NCBI GenBank assembly: GCA_045602925.1
Contig: JAZSCN010000013.1
Coordinates: 1 to 50,130 of the forward strand
Source of the DNA: UBA7477 sp045602925
GTDB taxonomy: Bacteria > Bacillota > Clostridia > Oscillospirales > Ruminococcaceae
Direction: 5' to 3'
Length of the DNA stretch: 50,130 nt
Below are positions 1-8,587 of this stretch, piece after piece. The position numbers and the translations under genes are program-made. Every line of letters starts with the position of its first letter. Position 1 is the first letter of the stretch. The notes below the pieces were generated by a model. The model ran no database searches. It was not told the origin of the DNA and worked only from the letters and a program-made list of their open reading frames with translations.

Positions 1-141
1 ATCTAACCGATGTATTCGGCAAGAATCTCAACACATAATCTTTGTAGAACAAATCAACTGCCTGCTGTGGATTGAAGAATCTATTGAGTATAGTCTTACG
101 ATTGGTCATTTCCCTTTCGGTACTTGCGATAACCCAACCAG
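1..141. repeat. Terminal overlap identical to 49990-50130 (circular contig)
   Basis: The first 141 bases equal the last 141 bases exactly. A single tail gene reads in frame across the junction, so the molecule is circular or circularly permuted and the unique length is 49,989 bp. A 141-base overlap is what a de Bruijn assembler using k=141 leaves on a circular contig, so this is more likely an assembly trace than a real terminal repeat. Confidence 0.95.
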
Positions 142-337
142 AAATATCAATAGACCTTGTTTCCAAACTGGTGCCTGTTACATAAACACCAATCTGATTT
201 ACGTACTTATAGGAGTGGTGGGTGCTTTCGACGGCACCCCAGTCCACAGAATTAAGTACGTAATCCGGAGTAGATACCATATCGAGCGTAAGAATTGCTC
301 TGGTCTCTACGTTTTGGAGCTTGATTCCTTCAACCAC
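1..337 (-). CDS. Distal tail protein (Dit-like), N-terminal part, continues at window end
   Basis: Reading the minus strand from a GTG at 335-337, preceded by AAGGAG with an 8-base gap, gives an open frame that runs off the window at position 1. It continues in frame at 49989 because 1-141 duplicate 49990-50130. The joined gene is 903 nt (300 aa). It directly follows the tape measure gene and precedes the Gp37-like hub gene, the usual place of the siphovirus distal tail protein that links tube to baseplate. The Dit assignment rests on position, length and general character (beta-rich, NPPGG and RYSTT segments), not on a decisive motif. Confidence 0.75.
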   Translation of the reverse strand, partial: MVEGIKLQNVETRAILTLDMVSTPDYVLNSVDWGAVESTHHSYKYVNQIGVYVTGTSLETRSIDISGWVIASTEREMTNRKTILNRFFNPQQAVDLFYKDYVLRFLPNTSVR

Positions 338-354
338 ACTCACCACTCCTTTCT

Positions 355-3300
355 TTAGAATCCTTCAGCCATATCCTGCTTGGTCTTCTTCATCTGCTTA
401 GCAGCTTCAATCTCATCAATCGCCTTAGGACTATTGAAGATAAATGTATCGCCACCACCAGATGTAGGATTATTCGAATCACTACGGTCCACATATTTCT
501 CAGACCCACCGGTCTTAGTAAAGCCATTATAACCGATATATCCTAATGTTCCATCAGAATTCACAACCATCTGACCCGCATCAATCAGCATGCTCAGAGA
601 TTCCATCATCTTAGAAACAGAATTACCAATACGCATTTCAATGGACTCAAACCACAATGCAACATCACCATAAATCGACTTGAGCTTATCGGCAAAGCTT
701 GAAACTGTAACATTTGCACCAACAGATACATCATCAGTTTCCAGTCCACCAATTCCCTTATCGAGGTCTTTTTGCATTGTCTTCATAGCTGCAGGTAATG
801 CAGCTTCAAAACCTTGTGCCACACCAGGCGGCAACCAACGACCAACCTCATCTCTAAATACCTTAGAAGGCGAACCAATACCTAATGCATCTTTAACACC
901 ATCAACAATACCAGAGAAGAAGCTCTTAACATTGCTTACGAATGTGTCTTTCGCATTCTTAATACCTTGCCATACACCGGACACGATGTCAGAACCGATA
1001 GACATTACTTTGCTCGCAATACCACTTGCAGCAGAGGTTACATTTGTAATCAACGAATTGATTGCTTCCTTACCTTTCTGGCCCATCTGAGTTACCCAGG
1101 TTGTCAGATTGGTAATTGCACTATCAAGGTACAACTTAATCTTTCCAGGAAGCTGAGTAATCGTATTGACCACATTGTTCAGGAAGTTTGTAGCAGCCTC
1201 TTTTGCCTTATTTGCCATATTAGTAGCCCAAGTTTGTACATTAGTTAATGCACTCGACAAGAACTGCTGAACTTTACCAGGCAACTGTGTGAAGAAACTT
1301 ACAACATTGTTAATGAAGTTCGTTCCCATCTCACGAGCTTTATTTGCCATATTAGTTGCCCACGTCTGAACATTATTCAATGCACTCGTAATAAACTGAA
1401 GTACCTTACCAGGAAGCTGTGTAAAGAATGCCACAACATTATTCAGGAAGTTGGTACCCATTTCACGAGCTTGAGTAACCATATTAGCTACCCAAAGAAC
1501 AACGTTCGTCAATGCGTTACCAATAAAGTAACCAATCTTATACGGCAAATCTGTGAAGAACTCAACGACTGCATTCAGGAAGTTTTGTCCCATTTCCCTT
1601 GCTTTTGCAATCATATTAGACACCCAAGTCACCACAGAATTATATGCATTCGTGATGAAGTTTGCGATGTTTGTAGGAAGCTGAGCAAAGAAGTTTACAA
1701 TCGTCGTGATGAAATTGGACACTGCCATCTTAATGGAACTAATCACATTCGAGAAGAAGTTGACGATTCCATTCCAAATATCGATGAAGAACTGCTTAAT
1801 GCTGTTCCATGTATTTTCCCACGTCGTGCCAAACCAGCCACAAACTGCATCCAACACACCACTGATAGTGTTAAGGATATTCGTAAACCAGTCCTTAATG
1901 TAATTCCATACAGACATGAAAATGCCCTTAACAGCTTCCCATGCACCTTCCCAATCTCCTTTGAAGACAGAAATAAATACATCGAAAATGCCAAGAATTA
2001 CATCAAGCACAACACCAATCGTATCTGCAATATACTGGAATACGCCTGTAAATACAGGAGCAAGCAGGTCACAAAAACCTTTCCAGATAGACCAAAGAAC
2101 TTCGGTAATGTTTTGAAAATCAAAGCCAAGCGAATTGATTCGCTCGACGATTCCATCACAGAATCCACCTACAGTTTCCTTAATCTCATTCCAGATACTC
2201 GTCATCTTATTGCGGAATTCCTCATTGGTTTTCCACAATGTAGCGAATGCAGCAACCAAAGCTGCAATAATTGCAATAACAGCTGCAACAGGTGCCGTAA
2301 TGCCACCAATAGCTGCACCAAGTTTAGATGCTTGAGCTGCCATTCCGGGGAATCCGGCTTTTGCAAGTGTGATACCCTCACCAATGTTCTTAAAACCAGT
2401 TACAAGCTTGGTCATTCCACCAGAGATAGACGAAACAGCACCAGGAATTTTTCCAAGTGTAGTAATCAAACCACCAATACCTGTCACAAGTTTACCAACA
2501 ACAAGCAACACCGGTCCTATTGATGCAGCAACTGCTGCCCACTTAACAATTTGTTCCTTTTGCTCAGGTGTCAGATTCTGTAGCTTTTGCGTAAGATTCT
2601 GAAGCCAAGTCACAAACTGCTTAATATACGGAAGTAAAATCTCACCAAACTGAATGGCAAGTCCTTCCAATGCAGACTTAAGCAACGTCAACTGACCGCC
2701 AAGGTTATCCAACATTGTATCGGCCATTTCTTGCGCCGCACCATCTGCATCATAAATAGCGCTTGTCAATTTCTCATAATCCTTATCGGATGCATTGATA
2801 ATCGACAGCATGCCAGACATAGCTTCCTGACCAAACAACGTAGCGGCTGCTTGAGCTTGTTCAGCTTCAGTCAGGTCACCCATATTATTACGAAGCATAT
2901 CCATAACCTGACCAAGACTCTTCATTGAGCCATCGGCATTGGTCATAGACAAACCATACTTCTCCATCAAAGCGGCTGCATCATCCGTAGGCTTAATCAA
3001 TCTTGACAAAGAACTACGAAGAGCTGTACCACCTTGAGAACCCTTAATACCGGCATTAGCCATAAGACCAAGGGCAATTGCAGTATCTTCTGCAGAATAT
3101 CCTAAAGCACCAGCAACAGGAGCTGCATACTTAAAAGATTCACCGAGTAACGTTACATTTGTATTCGCGTTGGATGCTGCTTTCGCAAGAACATCGGCAA
3201 AATGACCAGAATCACTTGCACTCAAGCCAAACGCAGTAAGCGCATCAGTTACAATATCAGAGGTTGTAGCTAAGTCCAAACCATCGGCTGCAGCAAGAGC

Positions 3301-3735
3301 CATAATACCGTCAATACCTTGCAGCATATCTTCGGTCTTCCAGCCTGCCATAGCCATATATGTAAATGCCTCGGCTGATTCAGTTGCACTGAACTTTGTT
3401 TTTGCACCCATTTCCTGGGCTTTTTGATTTAATGCGTCAAGGTCTGAACCTGTAGCACCAGAAATTGCAGATACCTTAGACATTGCGGATTCAAAGTCAG
3501 AAGACAATTTCACCACAGCTGTTCCGACACCAACAATCGGCACTGTCACGCTTTTGGTAAGAGTCGAACCTGCAGAAGTCAAGCTCTTACCTGCACTGGA
3601 AAGATTGTTTCCAATTTTTGTTGCGATATTCTTGCTTGCTGTATCAGCTTCACTTTGAGCCGACCTTAAACCTGCCAAAAAGCCAGAAATATCAAGGTCA
3701 AGATAACCAACAGCAGAACCAACATCAACGGCCAC
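355..3735 (-). CDS. Tape measure protein
   Basis: This 1126-residue protein, the longest in the genome, sits between the frameshifted tail chaperone and the distal tail protein. It sets tail length and probably helps DNA entry. The N-terminal third carries the TP901-type tape measure core (ATDIVTDALTAFGLS, GSQGGTALRSSLSRL). Hydrophobic stretches follow near residues 480-500 and 560-600. Five tandem 44-residue amphipathic repeats with NFF-QLP and W-NM-KAREMG motifs come next, and the C-terminus has the common GIGSPSKVFRDEVG motif. I chose the GTG at 3735 because GGGAGG lies 8 bases upstream; the next GTG 9 bases earlier overlaps that site. Confidence 0.95.
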   Translation of the reverse strand: MAVDVGSAVGYLDLDISGFLAGLRSAQSEADTASKNIATKIGNNLSSAGKSLTSAGSTLTKSVTVPIVGVGTAVVKLSSDFESAMSKVSAISGATGSDLDALNQKAQEMGAKTKFSATESAEAFTYMAMAGWKTEDMLQGIDGIMALAAADGLDLATTSDIVTDALTAFGLSASDSGHFADVLAKAASNANTNVTLLGESFKYAAPVAGALGYSAEDTAIALGLMANAGIKGSQGGTALRSSLSRLIKPTDDAAALMEKYGLSMTNADGSMKSLGQVMDMLRNNMGDLTEAEQAQAAATLFGQEAMSGMLSIINASDKDYEKLTSAIYDADGAAQEMADTMLDNLGGQLTLLKSALEGLAIQFGEILLPYIKQFVTWLQNLTQKLQNLTPEQKEQIVKWAAVAASIGPVLLVVGKLVTGIGGLITTLGKIPGAVSSISGGMTKLVTGFKNIGEGITLAKAGFPGMAAQASKLGAAIGGITAPVAAVIAIIAALVAAFATLWKTNEEFRNKMTSIWNEIKETVGGFCDGIVERINSLGFDFQNITEVLWSIWKGFCDLLAPVFTGVFQYIADTIGVVLDVILGIFDVFISVFKGDWEGAWEAVKGIFMSVWNYIKDWFTNILNTISGVLDAVCGWFGTTWENTWNSIKQFFIDIWNGIVNFFSNVISSIKMAVSNFITTIVNFFAQLPTNIANFITNAYNSVVTWVSNMIAKAREMGQNFLNAVVEFFTDLPYKIGYFIGNALTNVVLWVANMVTQAREMGTNFLNNVVAFFTQLPGKVLQFITSALNNVQTWATNMANKAREMGTNFINNVVSFFTQLPGKVQQFLSSALTNVQTWATNMANKAKEAATNFLNNVVNTITQLPGKIKLYLDSAITNLTTWVTQMGQKGKEAINSLITNVTSAASGIASKVMSIGSDIVSGVWQGIKNAKDTFVSNVKSFFSGIVDGVKDALGIGSPSKVFRDEVGRWLPPGVAQGFEAALPAAMKTMQKDLDKGIGGLETDDVSVGANVTVSSFADKLKSIYGDVALWFESIEMRIGNSVSKMMESLSMLIDAGQMVVNSDGTLGYIGYNGFTKTGGSEKYVDRSDSNNPTSGGGDTFIFNSPKAIDEIEAAKQMKKTKQDMAEGF
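1057..1716 (-). repeat. Five tandem 132-bp repeats inside the tape measure gene
   Basis: The coding sequence contains five consecutive units of 43-44 codons. Each starts NF(I/L)xxVVxFFxQLP and ends with W(A/V)xNMxxKAREMG. The middle units are nearly identical in protein and close in DNA; the outer units are more diverged. Unit gain or loss would change tail length in 44-residue steps. Confidence 0.85.
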
Positions 3736-3753
3736 AACTCTCACCTCCCTTAC

Positions 3754-3966
3754 TTATCCAGTATAGTGCTTGTACAAATCTTTGAAAGACTTGAATTTGA
3801 GTTTGAAAGTTGGCTCCTTACCGTCTTCCATTTGACGAGTAATATAAGCACAAGCTTCATCAAAACAATATGCTGTGTAAGGGTCAGTTATGTCTAACAG
3901 TAAACTAGGGCGGCAACGATATACATTTGCCAGCCCTAGCACATTCAATATTTTCTTACTCTTTAC
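3754..3966 (-). CDS. +1 frame extension of tail assembly chaperone (gpGT-like)
   Basis: This open frame lies between the chaperone gene and the tape measure gene, in the +1 frame relative to the chaperone. It has no ATG or ribosome-binding site of its own; the first possible start is a TTG without a Shine-Dalgarno. It is open upstream to the UCC UUU CGU site at the chaperone's 3' end, so it is best read as the C-terminal 70 residues of a frameshift fusion, like the T part of lambda gpGT, which bridges the chaperone to the tape measure protein. An independent small gene is much less likely. Confidence 0.8.
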   Translation of the reverse strand, partial: VKSKKILNVLGLANVYRCRPSLLLDITDPYTAYCFDEACAYITRQMEDGKEPTFKLKFKSFKDLYKHYTG

Positions 3967-4480
3967 GAAAGGATTCCAGAGCTTTTATACCATTCTGAGT
4001 ATAGTTGAAGATAGCCATAATCTGGTCATCAGACAACTCCATACCTGCATTAGTGATGTCCTCGTAAGTAGGCTGCATAAGAGTTGCCTTAGCAATTACC
4101 TCACAAATTCCATACACATCAGCAAGCATATTCTCATTATCAGAATCCATACCTGCGCCACCTTTGGAGAACAGTTCTCCTGCAGCAGTCAGCAAGGTAT
4201 TAGGAATCTTGCCCTGCTTAGCCAGCACCAACATACTCGGTCTACGAACACGAGCAACGAAAGGCTGACCTTCCGCAAAGTCAGGGAAACGGACAACAGT
4301 ACCGGCAGCATAAGACTGCAGGTCAGCAAAAGAAGTAATATTCATCGGCTGATTGCAGTTTACAGGCTGAACCTGATTATTCATCTGCTGCGGTACCACA
4401 TTACCGCCAAACTGACCATTCACAACTCCATTGTTATTTCCATACATGCTATTATCCATGCTTCTCACTTTTCCTTTCAT
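3956..4480 (-). CDS. Tail assembly chaperone (gpG-like)
   Basis: The protein has 174 residues. Its N-terminus is Asn/Gln-rich (NNNG, QQMNNQ) and the rest is a globular helical domain ending ESFRKE. Gene order (major tail protein, this gene, overlapping frame, tape measure) is that of the siphovirus tail chaperone pair. The last codons before the stop include UCC UUU CGU, a known +1 shift motif. Two starts are possible, at 4480 and about 21 bases later (MDNSM); neither ribosome-binding site is clearly better. Function is inferred from order and frameshift architecture. Confidence 0.8.
   Translation of the reverse strand: MKGKVRSMDNSMYGNNNGVVNGQFGGNVVPQQMNNQVQPVNCNQPMNITSFADLQSYAAGTVVRFPDFAEGQPFVARVRRPSMLVLAKQGKIPNTLLTAAGELFSKGGAGMDSDNENMLADVYGICEVIAKATLMQPTYEDITNAGMELSDDQIMAIFNYTQNGIKALESFRKE
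3965..3973 (-). other. Programmed +1 ribosomal frameshift site UCC UUU CGU
   Basis: In the chaperone's zero frame the codons TCC TTT CGT occur three codons before the stop. Slippage of tRNA-Phe from UUU to UUC with CGU (Arg) in the A site would enter the +1 frame, which is open to 3754. The same nine bases direct +1 shifting in influenza A PA-X mRNA. Confidence 0.75.
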
Positions 4481-4484
4481 TTAC

Positions 4485-5057
4485 TTACTCTTCCTCTTCA
4501 AGAGTAGGAAGCTCAGCTACATAGTTGATGTCATAAGGTGCTTCGCCATTTGCAGGCGCAGAGTTAATGGTATACTCAGGAACACGGAATACACCGTCCT
4601 CAGAACCAAACGCAACAGGAACACCCTGACAATTAGGATACGAAATTTTCTCATACTGAACAATCTGACCAGAAGCATCATACTGGGCAGAGTATGCATT
4701 CAGCGTAAACACTTCACCCTTGTCGGAAGAACCGGCAACAGGAGGAGTGTAACCAACAATCTTGGTCGGCTCATCGGGGTCGTACTTAATAGTACCGCCC
4801 TGAAGAATAAGAACAAGCTCAGGGTTGAACACATTATCAGTGAGGGTGATTTCGTTGCCTGTGATGGTGCTGACCTTAGGTTTCTGGGCACGAAGAATAC
4901 CCTTTACAACCAGCTTAACAGCATCCTGCTCTTCAATCTGAGGCTCAACTTCAATCTTGTTTGCAGTGTCAAAACCAAATTCACCATCATTGGTTTCAAT
5001 GGTAACAAGGCAACAGTCAATAGTTGCAATCTCAGCTTTCGATTTCTTAACAGCCAT
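4485..5057 (-). CDS. Major tail (tube) protein
   Basis: This 190-residue, beta-rich acidic protein is encoded immediately before the chaperone pair, the standard position of the siphovirus tube protein. It begins MAVKKSKAE and ends in a run of glutamates (LPTLEEEE). The ATG at 5057 was chosen because AAGGAGG stands 8 bases upstream; an earlier in-frame ATG overlaps that site. I saw no Ig-like extension. The assignment is by position, length and fold character. Confidence 0.8.
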   Translation of the reverse strand: MAVKKSKAEIATIDCCLVTIETNDGEFGFDTANKIEVEPQIEEQDAVKLVVKGILRAQKPKVSTITGNEITLTDNVFNPELVLILQGGTIKYDPDEPTKIVGYTPPVAGSSDKGEVFTLNAYSAQYDASGQIVQYEKISYPNCQGVPVAFGSEDGVFRVPEYTINSAPANGEAPYDINYVAELPTLEEEE

Positions 5058-5074
5058 TGTTAAATCCTCCTTCA

Positions 5075-5449
5075 TCAGATTTTCTTATAGTTCTTGTATT
5101 CTATACTAATCATATGAGCCTTATAACTATCATCATAATAGCTCGGGGTCTGACTACCATAAGGGAGAATCATAGGCTCCAACCCCTTCATCGCCTTTTT
5201 AACTTCTTGAACCATCGGCTCAAGTCTGCTGTAACTCTCTTTCGGCACATAACACATAACTGCATACAGGTCATTATCGGAACTTACCGTTGGATGTTTA
5301 GACGAACCGTCATTCTTCACAACAATATATTCTTCGGTGCATTCACCAACCTTTGTGCCTGGAGAATATACATCAAATCCTTCTTTCTTCAAATGGAGGA
5401 AAATGTCCTGCCATCTTGAATCAGCATACTGAAAACTTGCATCAATCAT
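5075..5449 (-). CDS. Tail terminator / tail completion protein
   Basis: This 124-residue protein lies between the HK97 gp10-like neck protein and the tube protein, where siphoviruses encode the tail terminator that caps the tube and joins it to the head. It begins MIDASFQYADSRWQDIF. I chose this ATG because GAGGTGAT lies about 6 bases upstream, although a GTG 9 bases earlier keeps the frame. No catalytic motif is visible, so the function is from gene order. Confidence 0.65.
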   Translation of the reverse strand: MIDASFQYADSRWQDIFLHLKKEGFDVYSPGTKVGECTEEYIVVKNDGSSKHPTVSSDNDLYAVMCYVPKESYSRLEPMVQEVKKAMKGLEPMILPYGSQTPSYYDDSYKAHMISIEYKNYKKI

Positions 5450-5459
5450 GCTTATCACC

Positions 5460-5822
5460 TCACAGTTTCAACTTACTCATCAGATTATCCAAGTCCTCGA
5501 CAATTCTTGGACCTTCTTCTCTGACAGTTGGTGCGATAATAGCATAATTCTTCTCATGTGCCAATTCCAACCAAATACCATACTCAACACCGTGTGCAAG
5601 AGTAATACGTACAATAGTTTGACTTGGCTGAGAAACTTTAGCAGTCAGCAAAGCTTTTGCCATACCGGTCCTATCAGTCCAAGGACGATTCAATTTCATC
5701 TTGCTTTGAAGTTCACTTGCTTTGGTAGCAGAATACATCAAAATAACTGCACCAAGTTTTGTTCCCATCTTATCAAGATTTTTCTTCAACGTACTTTCGT
5801 TGTAGTTAAGCTGGAACGCCAC
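5460..5822 (-). CDS. HK97 gp10-like neck protein
   Basis: The 120-residue product carries WTDRTGMAKALL followed by VRITLAHGVEYGIWLELAHE. This pattern is typical of the HK97 gp10 family of head-tail joining proteins, where a Trp-Thr/Asp-Arg-Thr-Gly turn precedes a His-Gly-x-x-Tyr-(Gly/Ala)-x-(Trp/Tyr)-Leu-Glu segment. The GTG at 5822 has GGAGG 9 bases upstream. It overlaps the 3' end of the preceding head-closure gene by 17 nt. Confidence 0.85.
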   Translation of the reverse strand: MAFQLNYNESTLKKNLDKMGTKLGAVILMYSATKASELQSKMKLNRPWTDRTGMAKALLTAKVSQPSQTIVRITLAHGVEYGIWLELAHEKNYAIIAPTVREEGPRIVEDLDNLMSKLKL

Positions 5823-6189
5823 TGTCAACCACCTCCAATGAAATATCAGAGATGAGATTCCACTCTTGGATATTCACAACACCTGCGACTTTGAAAGTCT
5901 TGGCATTGATTGTAACAGTGTCACCAACTACCAAAGCTAAACGAGCGGTATCTTCATACAAGCACAGAATCATCGGAATTTTCTTGGTACGAACCTGAGT
6001 TGTATCGCCGGTAGTTACCTGAATATTGCTATTCTGCTCATGGTAAATCCCTTTAAGGGAACCAAATACTTCCGGGTCTCCAGTAGGTTCACCAAAATCA
6101 TTCTTTTCCTTCCTCTTAAACTCGTAATCAATACCGCTTCGTTTTAACTCTCTTTTGATTTTATAGGCCTCAAATCTCGTATTTATCAT
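5806..6189 (-). CDS. Head closure (head-tail adaptor) protein
   Basis: This 127-residue protein starts with ATG after AGGAGG with a short gap. Its beta-rich middle (KGIYHEQN, KKIPMILC, VVGDTVTINAKTFKVAGV) resembles small head-closure proteins that form a ring under the connector. It is encoded between the gp6-like adaptor and the gp10-like protein, the canonical location. Family assignment is moderate; location is strong. Confidence 0.7.
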   Translation of the reverse strand: MINTRFEAYKIKRELKRSGIDYEFKRKEKNDFGEPTGDPEVFGSLKGIYHEQNSNIQVTTGDTTQVRTKKIPMILCLYEDTARLALVVGDTVTINAKTFKVAGVVNIQEWNLISDISLEVVDSGVPA

Positions 6190-6199
6190 GGGACACCTC

Positions 6200-6451
6200 C
6201 TAATCCTGCATTATGCCAGAATTGAAGGGCTTGTAACGAGAGGCCAGACGCTTAAAATAAGCTGAAGTGTCCTGAGTGGACAAACCACTGACAGATATTG
6301 TAGAATCTTCAGACTTGATAATAAGCATCTCGTAGATGGTGGCATCCACATTGCCATGATTCTTGTCAAGGTAATACTGGAAGTCGTCTTCGTCAAAGTA
6401 CGGAGACTGAGCTTCTCGTATTTCCTTTTTAATCCTCTCAATATCCGTCAT
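6200..6451 (-). CDS. Head-tail connector (gp6-like adaptor)
   Basis: This 83-residue, mostly helical protein (IERIKKEIREAQSPYFDEDDFQ, then YEMLIIKSEDSTISVSGLST) has the size and helix pattern of the small connector that docks on the portal. The segment YFKRLASRYKPF near the C-terminus is common in such adaptors. It follows the capsid-linked gene and precedes the head-closure gene. Start ATG at 6451 after GAGGTG. Confidence 0.7.
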   Translation of the reverse strand: MTDIERIKKEIREAQSPYFDEDDFQYYLDKNHGNVDATIYEMLIIKSEDSTISVSGLSTQDTSAYFKRLASRYKPFNSGIMQD

Positions 6452-6462
6452 GGGTTCACCTC

Positions 6463-6783
6463 TTATTCCTGTTCCTGAGCTTCGAGGAAAGACTTGATAA
6501 TCTCCTTGGCTTCGTTGGCGTTCTTAGTACCGGTGATGTCAATCTCCTTGATACCAGCAAAACGCTTCACTTCATCCTTATTCCACTGAGAAATAGGCTT
6601 TTCGAGAATCTCTTCCACAAAAATCTCATCCTCAGTCTTTTCAGGAGCCTTAGGAGCTTCAGGAGTCTTTGCACCCTCTGCAGCCTTCTCATTCATGATG
6701 GTATACCCCTGACGAGAGTAAATCCCGTCAAAGGCACCACGAGTCACTTCAAACACATTTACACCATTCGTAATCTTAACCAT
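6463..6783 (-). CDS. Capsid-region protein with SAP-like C-terminal helix pair
   Basis: The 106-residue protein has an N-terminal beta segment (MVKITNGVNVFEVTRGAFD), a Pro/Ala/Lys/Glu linker (TPEAPKAPEKTEDE) and a C-terminal helical segment (ISQWNKDEVKRFAGIKEIDI) resembling SAP/Rho-N-like helix-turn-helix modules found elsewhere in this genome. It lies between the major capsid and connector genes. The role is not known to me; a minor capsid-associated or DNA-contacting protein is possible. Confidence 0.55.
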   Translation of the reverse strand: MVKITNGVNVFEVTRGAFDGIYSRQGYTIMNEKAAEGAKTPEAPKAPEKTEDEIFVEEILEKPISQWNKDEVKRFAGIKEIDITGTKNANEAKEIIKSFLEAQEQE

Positions 6784-6799
6784 GCTCGTACCTCCTTAA

Positions 6800-7834
6800 T
6801 TAAGCTACAGTAGTGTCCAGGATGTAAACCTGGTCAGCAGCTTCGAAGGAAGGCAAACAAATCATAGAAACGATAGTCTCAACCTGAACAGGGTCAGCCT
6901 TCTGAACAGTAGTAACTGCAACACCGGTATCGGTGATAGATACATTCGCAACAGAACCAGACATGAGGTCAGACTCTGCAGGAGTAGTACCGAACCAAGT
7001 CTTACCGAGGTCGCCGTCAGGGAACATAACGAAAGTGTTAGAAGGCATGAACTTAGCAGTCTGCTCGTTCTCATCCTTGTAACGCTTGTCGTTGACCATA
7101 ACGTCGATTTCGAGCTCGTCCATGATGTACTGACGAAGCTGCTTATCAGAAATAGCACCAGCACCGTTGGTAAGAACGAAGATTGCCTTCTTAATCTTAT
7201 CATTATTGCGGATGTTTCTCCAAGTAGCACCATCACACATAGCACGAGTGATAACAGCACCGGTCTCGTCCTGAATCGCTTCCTTAGCAACACGAATGTC
7301 CTCGATAGGGTCAGAGTTAACATGGTCAGACCAAGCAACTGCAGCATTACCCTTATGAGTTACACCATAATCGAAAGTGAAGCTCTGGCCATTTGCAGCC
7401 ATAGAGATAATACCGGTAGTGAGTGCCATCATACGCATTCTCTCACGAGAAGCAGCAGCACCACGGAGCAGACGAATCTCATCGTCAAAAATCTTGTTCA
7501 TTACAGAATCGATGTAAGCCTGATTGCCGGTCTCAAGAACAAGATTGAGTTCCTGACGAAGCTCCTCATCAATATAGGTAGATTCCTTAAAGTAAGGCAT
7601 CTCAGCAGTAAGCTTTTCGAAGCCAATACGTGCACGAGGAATTGCATGCACATCAAACGCAGAAGTCTTAAGTACAACAGGGAGTCCTTTAGAACCCTTA
7701 ATCCACTTAAGAGAAATACCACGCTTTTTGTCATCAGGGAACAGCTCTTCACAAGGATAAGGAGCTTCATCCTGAGTAAGTTCATCCCAGTACGCAGTAA
7801 GCTCCTGAGACTGCATCAAATCAAAAATAGTCAT
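6800..7834 (-). CDS. Major capsid protein (lambda gpE-like)
   Basis: The 344-residue protein shows the gpE-family pattern: an N-terminal ITFDLM-like opening, PRARIGFEKLTAEMPYFKES (the PR-x-G-x-x-K...PYF region), a glutamine-rich helix and a C-terminal end rich in beta strands (FGTTPAESDLMSG, SMICLPSFEAADQVY). It follows the scaffold and decoration genes as in lambda (Nu3-D-E order). ATG at 7834 follows AAGGAGG. It builds the icosahedral shell. Confidence 0.9.
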   Translation of the reverse strand: MTIFDLMQSQELTAYWDELTQDEAPYPCEELFPDDKKRGISLKWIKGSKGLPVVLKTSAFDVHAIPRARIGFEKLTAEMPYFKESTYIDEELRQELNLVLETGNQAYIDSVMNKIFDDEIRLLRGAAASRERMRMMALTTGIISMAANGQSFTFDYGVTHKGNAAVAWSDHVNSDPIEDIRVAKEAIQDETGAVITRAMCDGATWRNIRNNDKIKKAIFVLTNGAGAISDKQLRQYIMDELEIDVMVNDKRYKDENEQTAKFMPSNTFVMFPDGDLGKTWFGTTPAESDLMSGSVANVSITDTGVAVTTVQKADPVQVETIVSMICLPSFEAADQVYILDTTVA

Positions 7835-7860
7835 TATCGTTTTCCTCCTTATCTTATTTC

Positions 7861-8571
7861 TTACGCATTAACAAAGGAAACGCCACCAACAACGTTTACG
7901 CCATAAGCAACCTTTGCTTTAACGTCAGCTTCAAGACGATTGGCATTAACAACACCAATGTAAAGAGCAGTACCGTTTGCTTTACCTGCAGTAACATCAA
8001 CATCATGAAGCAAAACTGCATTACCAGTTGTGCCAGCAGACGGGTCAGTTACCTTAGTTACAGAACCAATAGCACCGGTCGAAGAAGTCTTAGAAACAGT
8101 AGGACCAGCAACATCAGTTGTATCTGCAACCTTCTGAGTAAAGCCAAGCTTATCAGTAGCGCCAGAAACAGCAGCTACTTCATACTTATCAGTCTTTACC
8201 ATCTTAAGCAGAGATGTTACCTGCGCAGCAGCATTCGCACCAGCAAACTTCTTACCAGCAACATCCTCTGCGGCTGCACAAGTATAGTCAACACCTGCAA
8301 TGGTAAGAACTTCATCAGCTGCAAATGCGGTTGTAATCTGCAGCGTGAAAACGCCAGCAGTAGGACCAACAGCTGCAGCAACATCTGCCTGAAGATTGCC
8401 AAAGTTTACGATAATCGGAGTGCCTGCTTTAGCAATTTTTCTGCCATTAGCAAGGTCAACACCAATAGACTGAGGTACGCAGCAGCCAACAGACGCCTGA
8501 ATATCAACGTTTGCCAGAATCTGACGAGGCGCACCGTAAGTAGTCTTAGAAATTCCATTACGATTAAGCAT
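7861..8571 (-). CDS. Head decoration protein with inserted beta domain
   Basis: The 236-residue, Ala/Val/Thr-rich protein lies between scaffold and capsid genes. Residues about 70-170 form a beta module (LTIAGVDYTCAAAEDVAG ... AAAQVTSLLKM ... YEVAAVSGATDKLGFTQK) of a kind often seen inserted in decoration and tail proteins. The flanks (GVDLANGRKIAKAGTPI and LYIGVVNANRLEADVKAKV) look like a gpD-type head stabiliser. It probably coats the expanded capsid. Start follows GGAGG. Confidence 0.75.
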   Translation of the reverse strand: MLNRNGISKTTYGAPRQILANVDIQASVGCCVPQSIGVDLANGRKIAKAGTPIIVNFGNLQADVAAAVGPTAGVFTLQITTAFAADEVLTIAGVDYTCAAAEDVAGKKFAGANAAAQVTSLLKMVKTDKYEVAAVSGATDKLGFTQKVADTTDVAGPTVSKTSSTGAIGSVTKVTDPSAGTTGNAVLLHDVDVTAGKANGTALYIGVVNANRLEADVKAKVAYGVNVVGGVSFVNA

Positions 8572-8587
8572 CTTTCATTACCTCCAT

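Noticed and set aside
1..141. Terminal direct repeat as real phage ends
   Set aside because: 141 bases is a standard assembler k value and an open gene crosses the join, so an overlap artefact of a circular contig is simpler.
1471..2523. 350-residue open frame on the plus strand
   Set aside because: It is antisense to the tape measure gene, has no Shine-Dalgarno, and its composition follows the tape measure repeats.
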